From DASUPK01 sp963831605 (GTDB lineage Bacteria; Actinomycetota; Thermoleophilia; Solirubrobacterales; 70-9), in NCBI GenBank assembly GCA_963831605.1, contig CAWHQR010000002.1, forward strand, positions 496,001 to 560,000: 64,000 nucleotides of DNA. Direction: 5' to 3'. Made by a program: the position numbers and the translations under genes. A model generated the notes under the pieces. The model had not been told where the DNA came from. It was given only the letters and a program-made list of their open reading frames with translations, and searched no databases. Every line of letters begins with the position of its first letter. Within the stretch, counting starts at the first letter, position 1. Below, piece after piece: positions 35,045 to 42,968 of this stretch.

Positions 35045-36117
35045 TCCGCGCGCGAGACGTCGTGGCCGAGTTCGCGCACCAGGCGCTCTGCCCGCTCGGT
35101 CTCCTCGTCGCCAGCGACGTAGAGCGAGATCGCACCGGAGGTCATGTCAGCCGCCGGATAGAGAGCCATGTCCTCGATGTTGACGCCCTCGCGGCCGAGC
35201 TCCAGCGCAATCTCGGCCACGATCCCCGGGCGGTTCGGCACCAGCACCCTCAGTTCGTGGAGCGGCCCGCCGGCGATCTCGGTCTCGATGAGCTCCCGCC
35301 GGTGGCGGCCGGACTGCTCGTGCCACCCGGTGACGGCCTCCCGCTCGCCCGAGCGGATCAACTCAGCCGCCTCGGCCAGCCGGACGATGGCGGCGTCGAT
35401 CTCGGCAGCCACGGCCTCCCGGTTCCCGGCGAAGATGTCGCCCCAGACCGCGGGATTGGCCCCGGCGACCCTGGTGGCGTCGCGGAAGCTCGGCCCCACC
35501 TCCGGCAGGTGCTCGGCCTCCTCGCTGAGCGCCGTCGCCGCCTGCGTCACCAGGACATTGGCCATCACGTGAGGCAGGTGGCTGATCGACGCCATCAGCC
35601 GATCGTGGGTCTCCGCCTCGATCGCCTGGGGCCGCGCCCCAAGGTCCGCAATCGCCCGCTGCACGCGGTCGTAGAGCACGCCGCCGGTCGTGGAGGTCGG
35701 CGTCAGGTACCAGCGCGCGCCCTCGAAGAGGTCGGCGCGGGCGCTCTCCACGCCGGAGGTCTCCGCCCCCGCAAGCGGGTGCCCCCCGATGAAGCGGCTC
35801 TCGGATCCCAATGAGCGAATCACGTCCCGCTTCACCGAGCCCACATCGGTCACGGCGCAATCCTCTCCCGCGGCGTCGAGCGCCTCGGCCGCGAGGCCAG
35901 GGAGCGCGAGCACCGGCGCGGCGCAGAAGACCAGCTCGGCGCCTTGGACTGCCGACGCGACCGAGTCGTGCGCCGAGTCGATCGCGCCGAGCTCGGTCGC
36001 CCGGTCGAGCAGCTCCCGGTCGGGATCGAACCCGGCGACCTCGGCGTCGAGTCTGGCGCGGGCGCCGAGCCCGATCGATCCACCGATCAGCCCGACGCCG
36101 AGGACGGCGATCTTCAC
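35041..36117 (-). CDS. tyrA: Prephenate dehydrogenase with ACT domain
   Basis: A 358-residue NAD(P)-dependent enzyme making 4-hydroxyphenylpyruvate from prephenate for tyrosine. It has an N-terminal dinucleotide fold (VLGVGLIGGSIGLGARARL), the substrate region FIGGHPLAGAETSGVESA, HLPHVMANVLV, and a C-terminal ACT domain from about 285 (LRVLVPNRPGIVAEIALELG), a typical site for tyrosine feedback. It lies four bases after the DAHP synthase gene. Confidence 0.93.
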   Translation of the reverse strand: MKIAVLGVGLIGGSIGLGARARLDAEVAGFDPDRELLDRATELGAIDSAHDSVASAVQGAELVFCAAPVLALPGLAAEALDAAGEDCAVTDVGSVKRDVIRSLGSESRFIGGHPLAGAETSGVESARADLFEGARWYLTPTSTTGGVLYDRVQRAIADLGARPQAIEAETHDRLMASISHLPHVMANVLVTQAATALSEEAEHLPEVGPSFRDATRVAGANPAVWGDIFAGNREAVAAEIDAAIVRLAEAAELIRSGEREAVTGWHEQSGRHRRELIETEIAGGPLHELRVLVPNRPGIVAEIALELGREGVNIEDMALYPAADMTSGAISLYVAGDEETERAERLVRELGHDVSRAE

Positions 36118-36120
36118 TGG

Positions 36121-37215
36121 TCAGCCGGCTTCGCGGCGCTTTCGCACCGCGGCGGCGAGCCGGTCCAGGGTCAGAACGGTCGTGTCCCAGTCCATACAGG
36201 CGTCGGTGATCGATTGCCCGTAGATCAGGTCCCGGTCGGACTCGAGGTCCTGCCGGCCGGCGACGAGGAACGACTCCAGCATCACGCCGACGATGGCTTC
36301 GTTGCCGCCCGCGATCTGATCGGCGATCTCACTGATCACCTGCGGCTGTCGCTCGTGGTCCTTGCCGCTGTTGTCGTGCGAGGCGTCGATCACGATCCGC
36401 TCCTGGAGGCCGCCATCGGCGAGCTGTTCGAGAGCGCCGCTGACGCTCTCCGCGTCGTAGTTCGGGGCGCCCTTGCCGCCGCGCAGGATCACGTGGCAGT
36501 CGGGATTGCCCTGGGTGTAGAGGATCGCCGGGGTGCCGCTCACGTCCACGCCGGCGAAGGCGTGCGGCCCGGCGGCCGCCCGGACGGCGTCGACGGCCAG
36601 CTTGACGCTGCCGGCGGTGCCGTTCTTGAAGCCGACCGGCATGGAGAGGCCGGAGGCGAGCTGGCGGTGGATCTGGCTCTCGGTGGTACGTGCTCCGATG
36701 GCGCCCCAGGCAACCACGTCGGAGATGTACTGCGGGGTGATCGGGTCGAGGAACTCGCAGCCGACGGCGAGGCCGAGATCGGTGACCTCGAGCAACAGGC
36801 GACGGGCCGTGTGCAGCCCGAAGTTGACGTCACGCGAGTCGTCAAGGTGCGGGTCGTTGATCAGCCCCTTCCACCCCGTGGTGGTGCGGGGCTTCTCGAA
36901 GTAGGTGCGCATCGCGATGCAGAGGTCTCCTCGCAGGTCCGCGGCCCGCTTGCTGAGGCGCTGCGCGTAGTCGATGGCCGCCTCCGGATCGTGGACGCTG
37001 CAGGGCCCTACGACGACGAGCAGCCGGTCGTCCTCGCGATCGAGGACGGACTTGACCTCGGCTCGATGCCCGAGGACGGCGTCCTCTCGCTTCGGCCCCA
37101 GCGACAGGTCCTCGAGGATCTCGGCGGGCGAGACCAGCTCGACCACGCGCTCGATCCGCTGGTCGCGGACGCGGTCCGACTGCTGTCGAGGTAGCTCCTT
37201 CATCTCGAAATTCAT
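36121..37215 (-). CDS. 3-deoxy-7-phosphoheptulonate (DAHP) synthase, class I AroFGH type
   Basis: A 364-residue enzyme catalysing the first step of the shikimate pathway (PEP plus erythrose-4-phosphate). The AroF/G/H-type motifs are VVVGPCSVHDPEAAIDYA, GCEFLDPITPQYISDVVAWG, GFKNGTAGSVK, and HVILRGGKGAPNY. The N-terminal segment is long enough to carry the aromatic feedback site of this class. The ATG is preceded by AAGAAGGGA. A leader peptide and hairpins lie in the 279 bases between hisC and this gene. It heads aroG-tyrA-aroA. Confidence 0.93.
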   Translation of the reverse strand: MNFEMKELPRQQSDRVRDQRIERVVELVSPAEILEDLSLGPKREDAVLGHRAEVKSVLDREDDRLLVVVGPCSVHDPEAAIDYAQRLSKRAADLRGDLCIAMRTYFEKPRTTTGWKGLINDPHLDDSRDVNFGLHTARRLLLEVTDLGLAVGCEFLDPITPQYISDVVAWGAIGARTTESQIHRQLASGLSMPVGFKNGTAGSVKLAVDAVRAAAGPHAFAGVDVSGTPAILYTQGNPDCHVILRGGKGAPNYDAESVSGALEQLADGGLQERIVIDASHDNSGKDHERQPQVISEIADQIAGGNEAIVGVMLESFLVAGRQDLESDRDLIYGQSITDACMDWDTTVLTLDRLAAAVRKRREAG

Positions 37216-37331
37216 CCTGCTGGTCCCTTCTTTCTACTGGTCTGGCGATGGTCCTTGACGAATGGGTCAATCGGTCACGGCATTTCAGGTGGCCATGGAC
37301 CCTGGAGGCGGCGCCCGGCGGGGGTGCTTCT

Positions 37332-37421
37332 GCGTCAGCGGCTAGTGGCAGCCGCGGGCCGGACGCCTAGCTAAATCGCCAAAAGTAGAAATACGCGCGC
37401 GAAGGAACCGCGGGGCGGCTC
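37332..37421 (-). promoter_or_regulatory. Attenuator-like alternative hairpins in the DAHP synthase leader
   Basis: The transcript can form two exclusive structures. Hairpin A lies inside the leader peptide codons: GAGCCGC (37421-37415), loop CCC, GCGGUUC (37411-37405). Hairpin B begins right after the leader stop: GCGUC...GCGGCU (37355-37350), loop GCCACU, AGCCGC (37343-37338), U, GACGC, two stacked perfect stems ending at 37332. AGCCGC of A can also pair with GCGGCU of B, so ribosome position could select the fold. No T run follows, so transcription termination is unproven. Confidence 0.6.
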
Positions 37422-37462
37422 GTGGGCGAATCGATGTGCGCGCCGTGCTGCATTGCGGTCAT
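37367..37462 (-). CDS. Aromatic leader peptide upstream of DAHP synthase
   Basis: A 31-codon open frame from ATG 37462 (ATG 37453 is an alternative, 28 codons) ending RAYFYFWRFS and TAG. The last seven sense codons before Ser are TAT TTC TAC TTT TGG CGA TTT: two Tyr, three Phe and one Trp, in a genome where TAT and TTT are rare. It lies between hisC and the DAHP synthase gene, with a strong hairpin just after its stop. The composition and position are those of an amino-acid-sensing leader peptide: ribosomes stall when aromatic aminoacyl-tRNAs are scarce. Translation is inferred, not shown. Confidence 0.7.
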   Translation of the reverse strand: MTAMQHGAHIDSPTSRPAVPSRAYFYFWRFS

Positions 37463-37494
37463 TGAAGCAGACGTCACGGGTGATGTCGAAGGAT

Positions 37495-38589
37495 TCAGCC
37501 CGCGATCTCGCGCATCGCGGCGAGGAAGCGCTCGTTCTCGGCGCGTGTGCCATACGTGACCCTCAGGCACCCTGGGCCGCCCAGCGGCGTGCCGGGCCTG
37601 ACCGCGACGCCGGCTCGGCTCAGGGCGTCGACCACCTCTCCCTCGTCGAGATCGCCCAGCTCGATCCAGGCGAAGTTGGTCTCCGACTCGGCGGTTTCGA
37701 AGCCCAACTCGTGCAGGGCGTCCTCCACGAAGACGCGCTCGATCAGGTTCTTCTCCACCCGGCCGGCGACATCGTCCTGATGGCGGATCGCCTCCGCCGC
37801 CGCGGCCTGCGCGAGCGCGTTGACGCTGAAGGGCTGGCGAACGGCATCGACCGCCCCCCTGAATTGCGGTGAGCAGAGCGCATAGCCGACCCGCATGCCC
37901 GCCAGGCCGTGGGTCTTGCTGAAGGTGCGAAGCAGGACGACGTTCGGGTGCTTGGCCAGCAGATCGACCGTCGCGTCCGGGTCCTCATTGGTCTGGTACT
38001 CGATGTACGCCTCGTCGATGATGATCGTCGTCCGCGAGGGGACGTTCTCGACGAAGGCGCCGATGCGCTCCGCCGGCAGGTGCGTGCCGGTCGGGTTGTT
38101 GGGGTTGCAGACGATCAGCAGCTGCGTCGCCGCTGTGACCTCCTCGAGCATTGCGTCGAGGTCGTGCATGTGGTCGTCGGTCAGCGGCACGCGGATCTCC
38201 CGCGCGCCGGAGAGCGCCGGCAGGTGCGGATACATCGAGAACGACGGCCAGGCGTAGAGAATCTCGTCGTCGGGCTCGCACAGCGCCAGGGAGGCGGCCA
38301 GCAGGATCTCGCAGGAGCCATTCGAGACCGCGATGCGAGCGGGATCGGTCTCGTGGTGGTCAGCGATCGCCCGGCGGAGCGCCCGCGCTTCGGGGTCCGG
38401 ATAGCGATTGGACTCCGCAGCCGCCCGGGCCACGGCGTCCACCACATCCGGGTGGGGCGGGAATGGAGACTCGTTGGAGGCCAGCTTGACCGCGTCCGCG
38501 GTCTCGGCCTTCGCCTTGGCGTCATCGAGCGAGGTCCCCGGCTCATAGTGCGGGATCCGCGAGAGCTTCTCTGAGAACGTGACGGTCAT
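37495..38589 (-). CDS. hisC: Histidinol-phosphate / aromatic aminotransferase
   Basis: A 364-residue fold-type I PLP aminotransferase of the HisC family: KLASNESPFPPHPDVV, CNPNNPTGTHLP, IIDEAYIEY, and the PLP lysine in LRTFSKTHGLAGMRVGYA. No other his genes are near; neighbours are GNAT, aroH and the DAHP synthase operon. It may therefore act as, or double as, an aromatic aminotransferase for Phe and Tyr, which related actinobacterial enzymes do. That is inference from context. Confidence 0.88.
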   Translation of the reverse strand: MTVTFSEKLSRIPHYEPGTSLDDAKAKAETADAVKLASNESPFPPHPDVVDAVARAAAESNRYPDPEARALRRAIADHHETDPARIAVSNGSCEILLAASLALCEPDDEILYAWPSFSMYPHLPALSGAREIRVPLTDDHMHDLDAMLEEVTAATQLLIVCNPNNPTGTHLPAERIGAFVENVPSRTTIIIDEAYIEYQTNEDPDATVDLLAKHPNVVLLRTFSKTHGLAGMRVGYALCSPQFRGAVDAVRQPFSVNALAQAAAAEAIRHQDDVAGRVEKNLIERVFVEDALHELGFETAESETNFAWIELGDLDEGEVVDALSRAGVAVRPGTPLGGPGCLRVTYGTRAENERFLAAMREIAG

Positions 38590-38593
38590 CGGC

Positions 38594-39100
38594 TCACATT
38601 GTTACGGGACGGCGATACCGGACCGCGGGCTGGCGCGTGCGCGCGTGGACCTTTTCGGAGCCGTCGGGGCGCCATCCGTGCCGCTCGTAGAACGCGATCG
38701 CGCGGCGGTTCTCCCTGAACGTCCAGAGCACCGCCTCCTCGTAGGGCAGCCCGGCCAGCCGGTCGAGCGCCGCCTCCATCAGAGCGTTGCCCACGCCCTG
38801 TCGCCAGCGGCCCGGGTCGACGTACATCGCGACCAGCTCCGCCGCATCCGGGTCCAGGTCGGCCTCCCGAGACGGTGCGGCCACGAAGCAGTAGCCCGCG
38901 AAGCCGCCGTCCATCTCCGCGACGTAGGTGAACGCGTCCGCGACCGGCCGGCGCAGTCCGACTCCGACCTCGTGACGCCAGCGTTCGATCGGGAGGTCGG
39001 CCAGGCGGTCCGGGGCGACGATGTCGCGGTAGCCGGTGCGCCAGCCCGCGACGGTGACCGAGACGATCGCCTCCGTGTCGTCCGGAGTCGCCTCGCGCAC
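38594..39100 (-). CDS. GNAT-family N-acetyltransferase
   Basis: A 168-residue GNAT domain. Acetyl-CoA binding motif A is VAMYVDPGRWRQGVGNALME (R/QxxGxG/A form), and motif B is WTFRENRRAIAFYERHGWRP. The substrate is not predictable. GTG at 39100 is the start. It is four bases upstream of hisC and eight bases downstream of aroH, so it is co-transcribed with them. Confidence 0.85.
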   Translation of the reverse strand: MREATPDDTEAIVSVTVAGWRTGYRDIVAPDRLADLPIERWRHEVGVGLRRPVADAFTYVAEMDGGFAGYCFVAAPSREADLDPDAAELVAMYVDPGRWRQGVGNALMEAALDRLAGLPYEEAVLWTFRENRRAIAFYERHGWRPDGSEKVHARTRQPAVRYRRPVTM

Positions 39101-39108
39101 CTGCAGGG

Positions 39109-39486
39109 CTACTGCGCCGCCTTCAGGTCCGAGCGAAGCTCCTGGGCCTCACCGAGGTAGGCGTGCGCCGGGGTGTGGTCGGCCGGCGCGTAGTAGTGCA
39201 GCAGCACGCGGATCACCGAGCGCATCGCGTTCGGCACGTCGATCTCCTGGGCGCAGAGCAGCGGCACGGAGTCGAGCCCGAGCTTGCGTGCCGCCACCGC
39301 CGGGAACTCGGCGTTCAGATCATGAGTCGAGGTGAAGATGCAGCTCACCATCTGGTCGATCGAGAGGTCGTTCCGGGCAATCAGCTCGGTCATCAACTCC
39401 TCGGTCGCCTTGACGATCGTGTCCGGGTTGTTGCTGGGCGCCTTGGTGGCGCCGCGAACCGCCCACAGCCTCTTCTCATCACTCAT
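39109..39486 (-). CDS. aroH: Chorismate mutase, AroH class
   Basis: A 125-residue monofunctional chorismate mutase of the trimeric AroH fold. Active-site features line up with the Bacillus enzyme: Arg in AVRGATKAP, Cys and Glu in LCAQEIDVPNAMRSVIRVLL, with the following Arg. It turns chorismate into prephenate, the substrate of the tyrA enzyme downstream. The ATG overlaps the pseudouridine synthase stop by four bases. Confidence 0.93.
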   Translation of the reverse strand: MSDEKRLWAVRGATKAPSNNPDTIVKATEELMTELIARNDLSIDQMVSCIFTSTHDLNAEFPAVAARKLGLDSVPLLCAQEIDVPNAMRSVIRVLLHYYAPADHTPAHAYLGEAQELRSDLKAAQ

Positions 39487-40178
39487 GACGCGGCATCTTC
39501 CCAGAGCGCAGCGACCTCCCCCTCCTCGAGCCTCCTGGCCTCCCCCTGGCGGAGGTCCCCGAGCTCCAGTGGGCCGATCCTGACGCGCGTGAGCCCCTCG
39601 ACCTCGTTGCCGACCGCCTCCGCCATGCGGCGGACCTGGCGCTTGCGACCCTCGCGGAGGGTCACCTCGATCTCCCGCTCTCCGCGTCGCCCGACGTCGG
39701 CTGGACCGCTCGGCCCGTCCTCGAGCCGGACACCGCTGCGGAGGCGGTCCAGATCCCTCTCGGACGGAGGACGGACGAGGCGGACGCGGTAGGTCTTCGG
39801 CACGCCGTATCGAGGATGCGTGAGCCGGTTGGCAAGCTCGCCATCGTTGGTGAGCAGGATCAGCCCGGTCGAGTCGGCGTCGAGGCGGCCAACCGGGTAG
39901 AGCCGCCGCTCGGATGCGACCAGCTCAGTGACCGCGCGGCGCTGACCCGGCTCGCGTGCCGTCGAGACCACGCCGGCCGGCTTGTTGACCGCCCAGACCT
40001 CCCGCGGCTCGGGGGCGACGGGCCGACCGGCCACCCGCACGTCCGACTTCTCTCCGACATCCCGCGCCGGGTCGGTCACGACCTGCCCCCCCACCCGGAC
40101 CTCGCCGGCGGCGATCAGGTTCTCCGCCGCCCGTCGGGATGCCACACCGGCATGGGCGAGGTACTTCGCGAGCCTCAT
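39483..40178 (-). CDS. rRNA pseudouridine synthase (RsuA/RluB family)
   Basis: A 231-residue pseudouridine synthase: an N-terminal S4 domain (RLAKYLAHAGVASRRAAENL) and a catalytic domain with VNKPAGVVST, the catalytic Asp in PVGRLDADSTGLILLTNDGE, and EGRKRQVRRMAEAVG. The family modifies 16S or 23S rRNA; RluB is the usual call in this scpAB neighbourhood. It overlaps aroH by four bases. Confidence 0.92.
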   Translation of the reverse strand: MRLAKYLAHAGVASRRAAENLIAAGEVRVGGQVVTDPARDVGEKSDVRVAGRPVAPEPREVWAVNKPAGVVSTAREPGQRRAVTELVASERRLYPVGRLDADSTGLILLTNDGELANRLTHPRYGVPKTYRVRLVRPPSERDLDRLRSGVRLEDGPSGPADVGRRGEREIEVTLREGRKRQVRRMAEAVGNEVEGLTRVRIGPLELGDLRQGEARRLEEGEVAALWEDAAS

Positions 40179-40200
40179 GCCGCCATTGTGGCGGCACCCC

Positions 40201-40881
40201 TCAGCAGGAGCCGAGCTTGCTCAGGTCGGACCGATAGATCTGCATGTCGGCGTGGGTCCAATCGCCGTGGGTCTGGCCCTGGAAGCGCGGATCGAGCTCC
40301 TTGTAGAAGGGCGATGAGAGGCTCTCGTTGTGCCCGATCACCTGGCTGACCGGGATGCCGAAGCGGCAGCGGAGCCATTGCACGAGCTGCAGGGAGCCGT
40401 TGAGCTGCGCCGGGCGGCCCAGGATGTCCTGGTCGGAGAAGCCGACGTGCTCGACTCCGATCGCGGTCCAGTTGAGTCCGACCGTGTGGCGGCAGCGGAT
40501 CGTCGGCGGCACGAACTTGTAGGCCGCGCCCGAAGCGGACACCGCGAAGTGCGAGCAGACGTTGGGCAGCTCATGGAACTCGACGTCGGGCTGATCGGTC
40601 CGGAAGGTGTTGAAGATCGCGTTGATGCTGCCGGCGACGGCGTAGTGGATGACGATCGTCTGGGGGTTGTTGAGGCGCCACTTGTACTGGCCGTAGTGAT
40701 GCTTCGAGTAGGCCGCCATCTCCCGCTTCCGCTTCTTCGGGTACGGGATCAGCATCTTGTGGATCGGCGGCTTGGGAGCCGCCGAGGTCGTGGCAGCGGG
40801 AGGCTGGGCTCCGGCACCCGATTCGGTGCCCGCGGCGATCGTGGCGACGACCGCGGCCAGCGCGATGAGGACGCGAATCAT
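40201..40881 (-). CDS. Secreted N-acetylmuramoyl-L-alanine amidase (Amidase_2/PGRP-like)
   Basis: A 226-residue exported protein: signal peptide (residues 1-25), a linker, then an Amidase_2 zinc-amidase domain (about 70-215) with TIVIHYAVAGS, VCSHFAVSASGAAYKFV, TVGLNWTAIGVEHVG and the late zinc-ligand region DPRFQGQTHGDWTH. It should cut peptidoglycan between MurNAc and L-Ala. The start is one base from the stop of the M14 peptidase gene upstream, suggesting they act together on the wall. Confidence 0.82.
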   Translation of the reverse strand: MIRVLIALAAVVATIAAGTESGAGAQPPAATTSAAPKPPIHKMLIPYPKKRKREMAAYSKHHYGQYKWRLNNPQTIVIHYAVAGSINAIFNTFRTDQPDVEFHELPNVCSHFAVSASGAAYKFVPPTIRCRHTVGLNWTAIGVEHVGFSDQDILGRPAQLNGSLQLVQWLRCRFGIPVSQVIGHNESLSSPFYKELDPRFQGQTHGDWTHADMQIYRSDLSKLGSC

Positions 40882-40882
40882 C

Positions 40883-41632
40883 TCAGCGGCCCTCCGCGAC
40901 GGTCAGGGCCGCACGCGCCTGGCGATCGGCCGTGGCCCCCGTGACCTTCCCCGGAGGCATCTCGACCACGAATGCGGTGCTCCCCGGGAACGCGTGCATC
41001 TCCCACGTGATCGCCGTGCCATGCAGCCCCTTGCCCCTGCAGCTGGTGCGCATGCCGACCAGCTTGGCGTACTCCGCCGCGATCAGCGGTCTGCCCCGAC
41101 AGGCCAGGACCGCCCCCCAGGGCTGGTGGTACCAGATCGACAGATCGGGATGGATCCGCCGGATGAACGCCATCACGGCGCGCGTCTCCGGCTCCGACGC
41201 CGGCCGGGGACCCGGGTAGTAGCCGTTCGAATGTGGGATGCCGTCTCGCCATCGATAGGGGTAGTTCCGGTTCAGGTCCACGCCGTGCGCGTTCTTGCGG
41301 GTGTGTGCCCCAAGCCCATCCGGATTAACCGTCTCGATCGCCCAGAGTTGCGTGCCCTGGAGCGCCGCCCGCTCATCGGCGGCGCGCCGCTTGATCGCGC
41401 CGAGAATGCGCAGCCCCCCGGGCTCGTCGCCGTGGATCACGCCGACGACCAGCGCGACCCGCGTACCTGCCGGGTCGCCGATCTGCACGGCTTCGATCGG
41501 CCGCTTCTGGACGGAGCGCCCGACGAGCACGTGCTCGTTCGTCGTCCCCGCCACCCGCTCGGCCGACGCGCCCGCCGCCGTTCCCGCAATGAGCGCCGCC
41601 AGCGCGAGACCGGCTGCCAGCCGCCCCCTCAC
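40883..41632 (-). CDS. Secreted M14 zinc carboxypeptidase (DUF2817/MpaA-like)
   Basis: A 249-residue exported metallopeptidase with a signal peptide (1-24). Metal-site motifs are HGDEPGG (HxxE), then GVDLNRNYPYRW (substrate Arg), a His in SIWYHQPWG, and the general-base Glu in AFVVEMPPG. The fold and size resemble MpaA, which trims peptidoglycan peptides. It overlaps scpB by four bases and lies immediately upstream of the amidase gene. Confidence 0.8.
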   Translation of the reverse strand: MRGRLAAGLALAALIAGTAAGASAERVAGTTNEHVLVGRSVQKRPIEAVQIGDPAGTRVALVVGVIHGDEPGGLRILGAIKRRAADERAALQGTQLWAIETVNPDGLGAHTRKNAHGVDLNRNYPYRWRDGIPHSNGYYPGPRPASEPETRAVMAFIRRIHPDLSIWYHQPWGAVLACRGRPLIAAEYAKLVGMRTSCRGKGLHGTAITWEMHAFPGSTAFVVEMPPGKVTGATADRQARAALTVAEGR

Positions 41633-42204
41633 TCGACCCGCTGCTCACCAGCCTTCAGCAGGCGCTCCCGAAGCTCGCGCTCGTCCTCGGGGGTGGGATC
41701 GAACTGGGCGGGATCGGGCAGGGCGTCCAGGCCGGAGAGGCCGAAGAGCTTCTCGAACAGCGGCGTCGTCCCATAGGTGACGGCGCCGAACTGGGTCCGC
41801 CCCCGCTCCTCGATCATCCCGCGCTCGGTCAGGGAGGCGACGGCGGAGTCCGAGGAGACCCCGCGTATGCGAGCGACCTCGGGCCGGGACACCGGCTGGA
41901 GGTAGGCAACGATCGCGAGCACCTCGGCCTGGGCCTGCGTGAGCGGCGGGGTGCGGGGCTTGGCCAGCAGGCGCCGGGCCGCGTCCTCGGCCTCCGGAAC
42001 CGCCGCGAGCGCGTACCCACCGGCGACCCGGCGGAGCTGGACGCCCCGCCCGTCATCCCTGAGGCTGCGCTCCAGCTCGTCGAGCGCCTGCGCGACGCTC
42101 TCCTCATCCACCTCGATCGCCTCGGCCAGCTCGGCCGTGGAGACCGGGTCAGGCGAGAGGAAGAGCAGCGCCTCGATCGTCTGGAGAAATCCGTCGGCAG
42201 TCAC
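41629..42204 (-). CDS. scpB: Segregation and condensation protein B
   Basis: A 191-residue SMC-complex subunit with two winged-helix domains: IEALLFLSPDPVSTAELAEA, then LTQAQAEVLAIVAYLQPVSR, EVARIRGVSSDSAVASL. It forms the kleisin complex with ScpA and Smc for chromosome organisation. It overlaps scpA and the M14 gene by four bases each. Confidence 0.95.
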   Translation of the reverse strand: MTADGFLQTIEALLFLSPDPVSTAELAEAIEVDEESVAQALDELERSLRDDGRGVQLRRVAGGYALAAVPEAEDAARRLLAKPRTPPLTQAQAEVLAIVAYLQPVSRPEVARIRGVSSDSAVASLTERGMIEERGRTQFGAVTYGTTPLFEKLFGLSGLDALPDPAQFDPTPEDERELRERLLKAGEQRVE

Positions 42205-42926
42205 TGCGCGTGCACCTCGATCCGGCCGAAGGTCTCGGTCTGTGTCCAGGTCGCCTCGCCGCGGCGATAGAGCTCGAGCAGGGCGAAGAGCGTGACCGCC
42301 TGGGTGAAGCGGTCCTCCTTGCCGAAGGCCTCGTCGAAGTCCAGCGTCTTGCGCGAGCGCAGCAGATCCCTGACGACCCCGAGGCGCCGCTGGAGCGTGA
42401 CCGTGGTGCGGATGTGGCGGGTGTCGGGCGGCGGCGGGATCGTGAGCAGGTCACCGAGCGCAACCCCGACGCGATCGGGCTCGTAGACCTTGGTCGCCGC
42501 ATCGAGCGCCGCGCGACGCAGCTCGGCCGGCAGGGGAGCCGAGCGGTAGAGAGCTCCTCCCTCCCGCTCCAGGCGCTCGGTGAGCATCTGCGCGGCCTCG
42601 CTGTAGCGGCGGTACTCGAGCATCCGGGCGAGCAGCTCGTCCGCGGCCTCCTGCGGCCCGAGCTCGTCCTCGCCCTCCTCTGCAGGGAGCAGGAGCCGGG
42701 ACTTGAGCTCGCAGAGGGCGGCGATCAGCACCAGGAACTCGGTGACGGCCTCGAGATCGAGGCTGAGCTCGCCGTCCTCGCCCATGTGGTCGACATAGGC
42801 GACCACGATCTCGCCGAGCGGGACCTCGGACAGCGAGATCTCCTCGCGCAGAAGCACCGCGAGCAGCAGATCGAACGGCCCCTGGAAGACGTCGAGGTCC
42901 AGGTCGAGCTCGGAGACCGAGGTCAC
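42201..42926 (-). CDS. scpA: Segregation and condensation protein A
   Basis: A 241-residue kleisin. The N-terminal Smc-binding helix has FQGPFDLLLAVLLREEISLS, with VAYVDHMGEDGELSLDLEAV and LLPAEEGEDELGPQEAADEL following; the C-terminal winged helix ends in FALLELYRRGEATW. It is coupled to scpB by a four-base overlap. It begins 42 bases after trpS. Confidence 0.94.
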   Translation of the reverse strand: MTSVSELDLDLDVFQGPFDLLLAVLLREEISLSEVPLGEIVVAYVDHMGEDGELSLDLEAVTEFLVLIAALCELKSRLLLPAEEGEDELGPQEAADELLARMLEYRRYSEAAQMLTERLEREGGALYRSAPLPAELRRAALDAATKVYEPDRVGVALGDLLTIPPPPDTRHIRTTVTLQRRLGVVRDLLRSRKTLDFDEAFGKEDRFTQAVTLFALLELYRRGEATWTQTETFGRIEVHAQ

Positions 42927-42968
42927 GCGCGAACCTTAGAGGGAGCTCCGGCTATCGGGACCGGGCTC

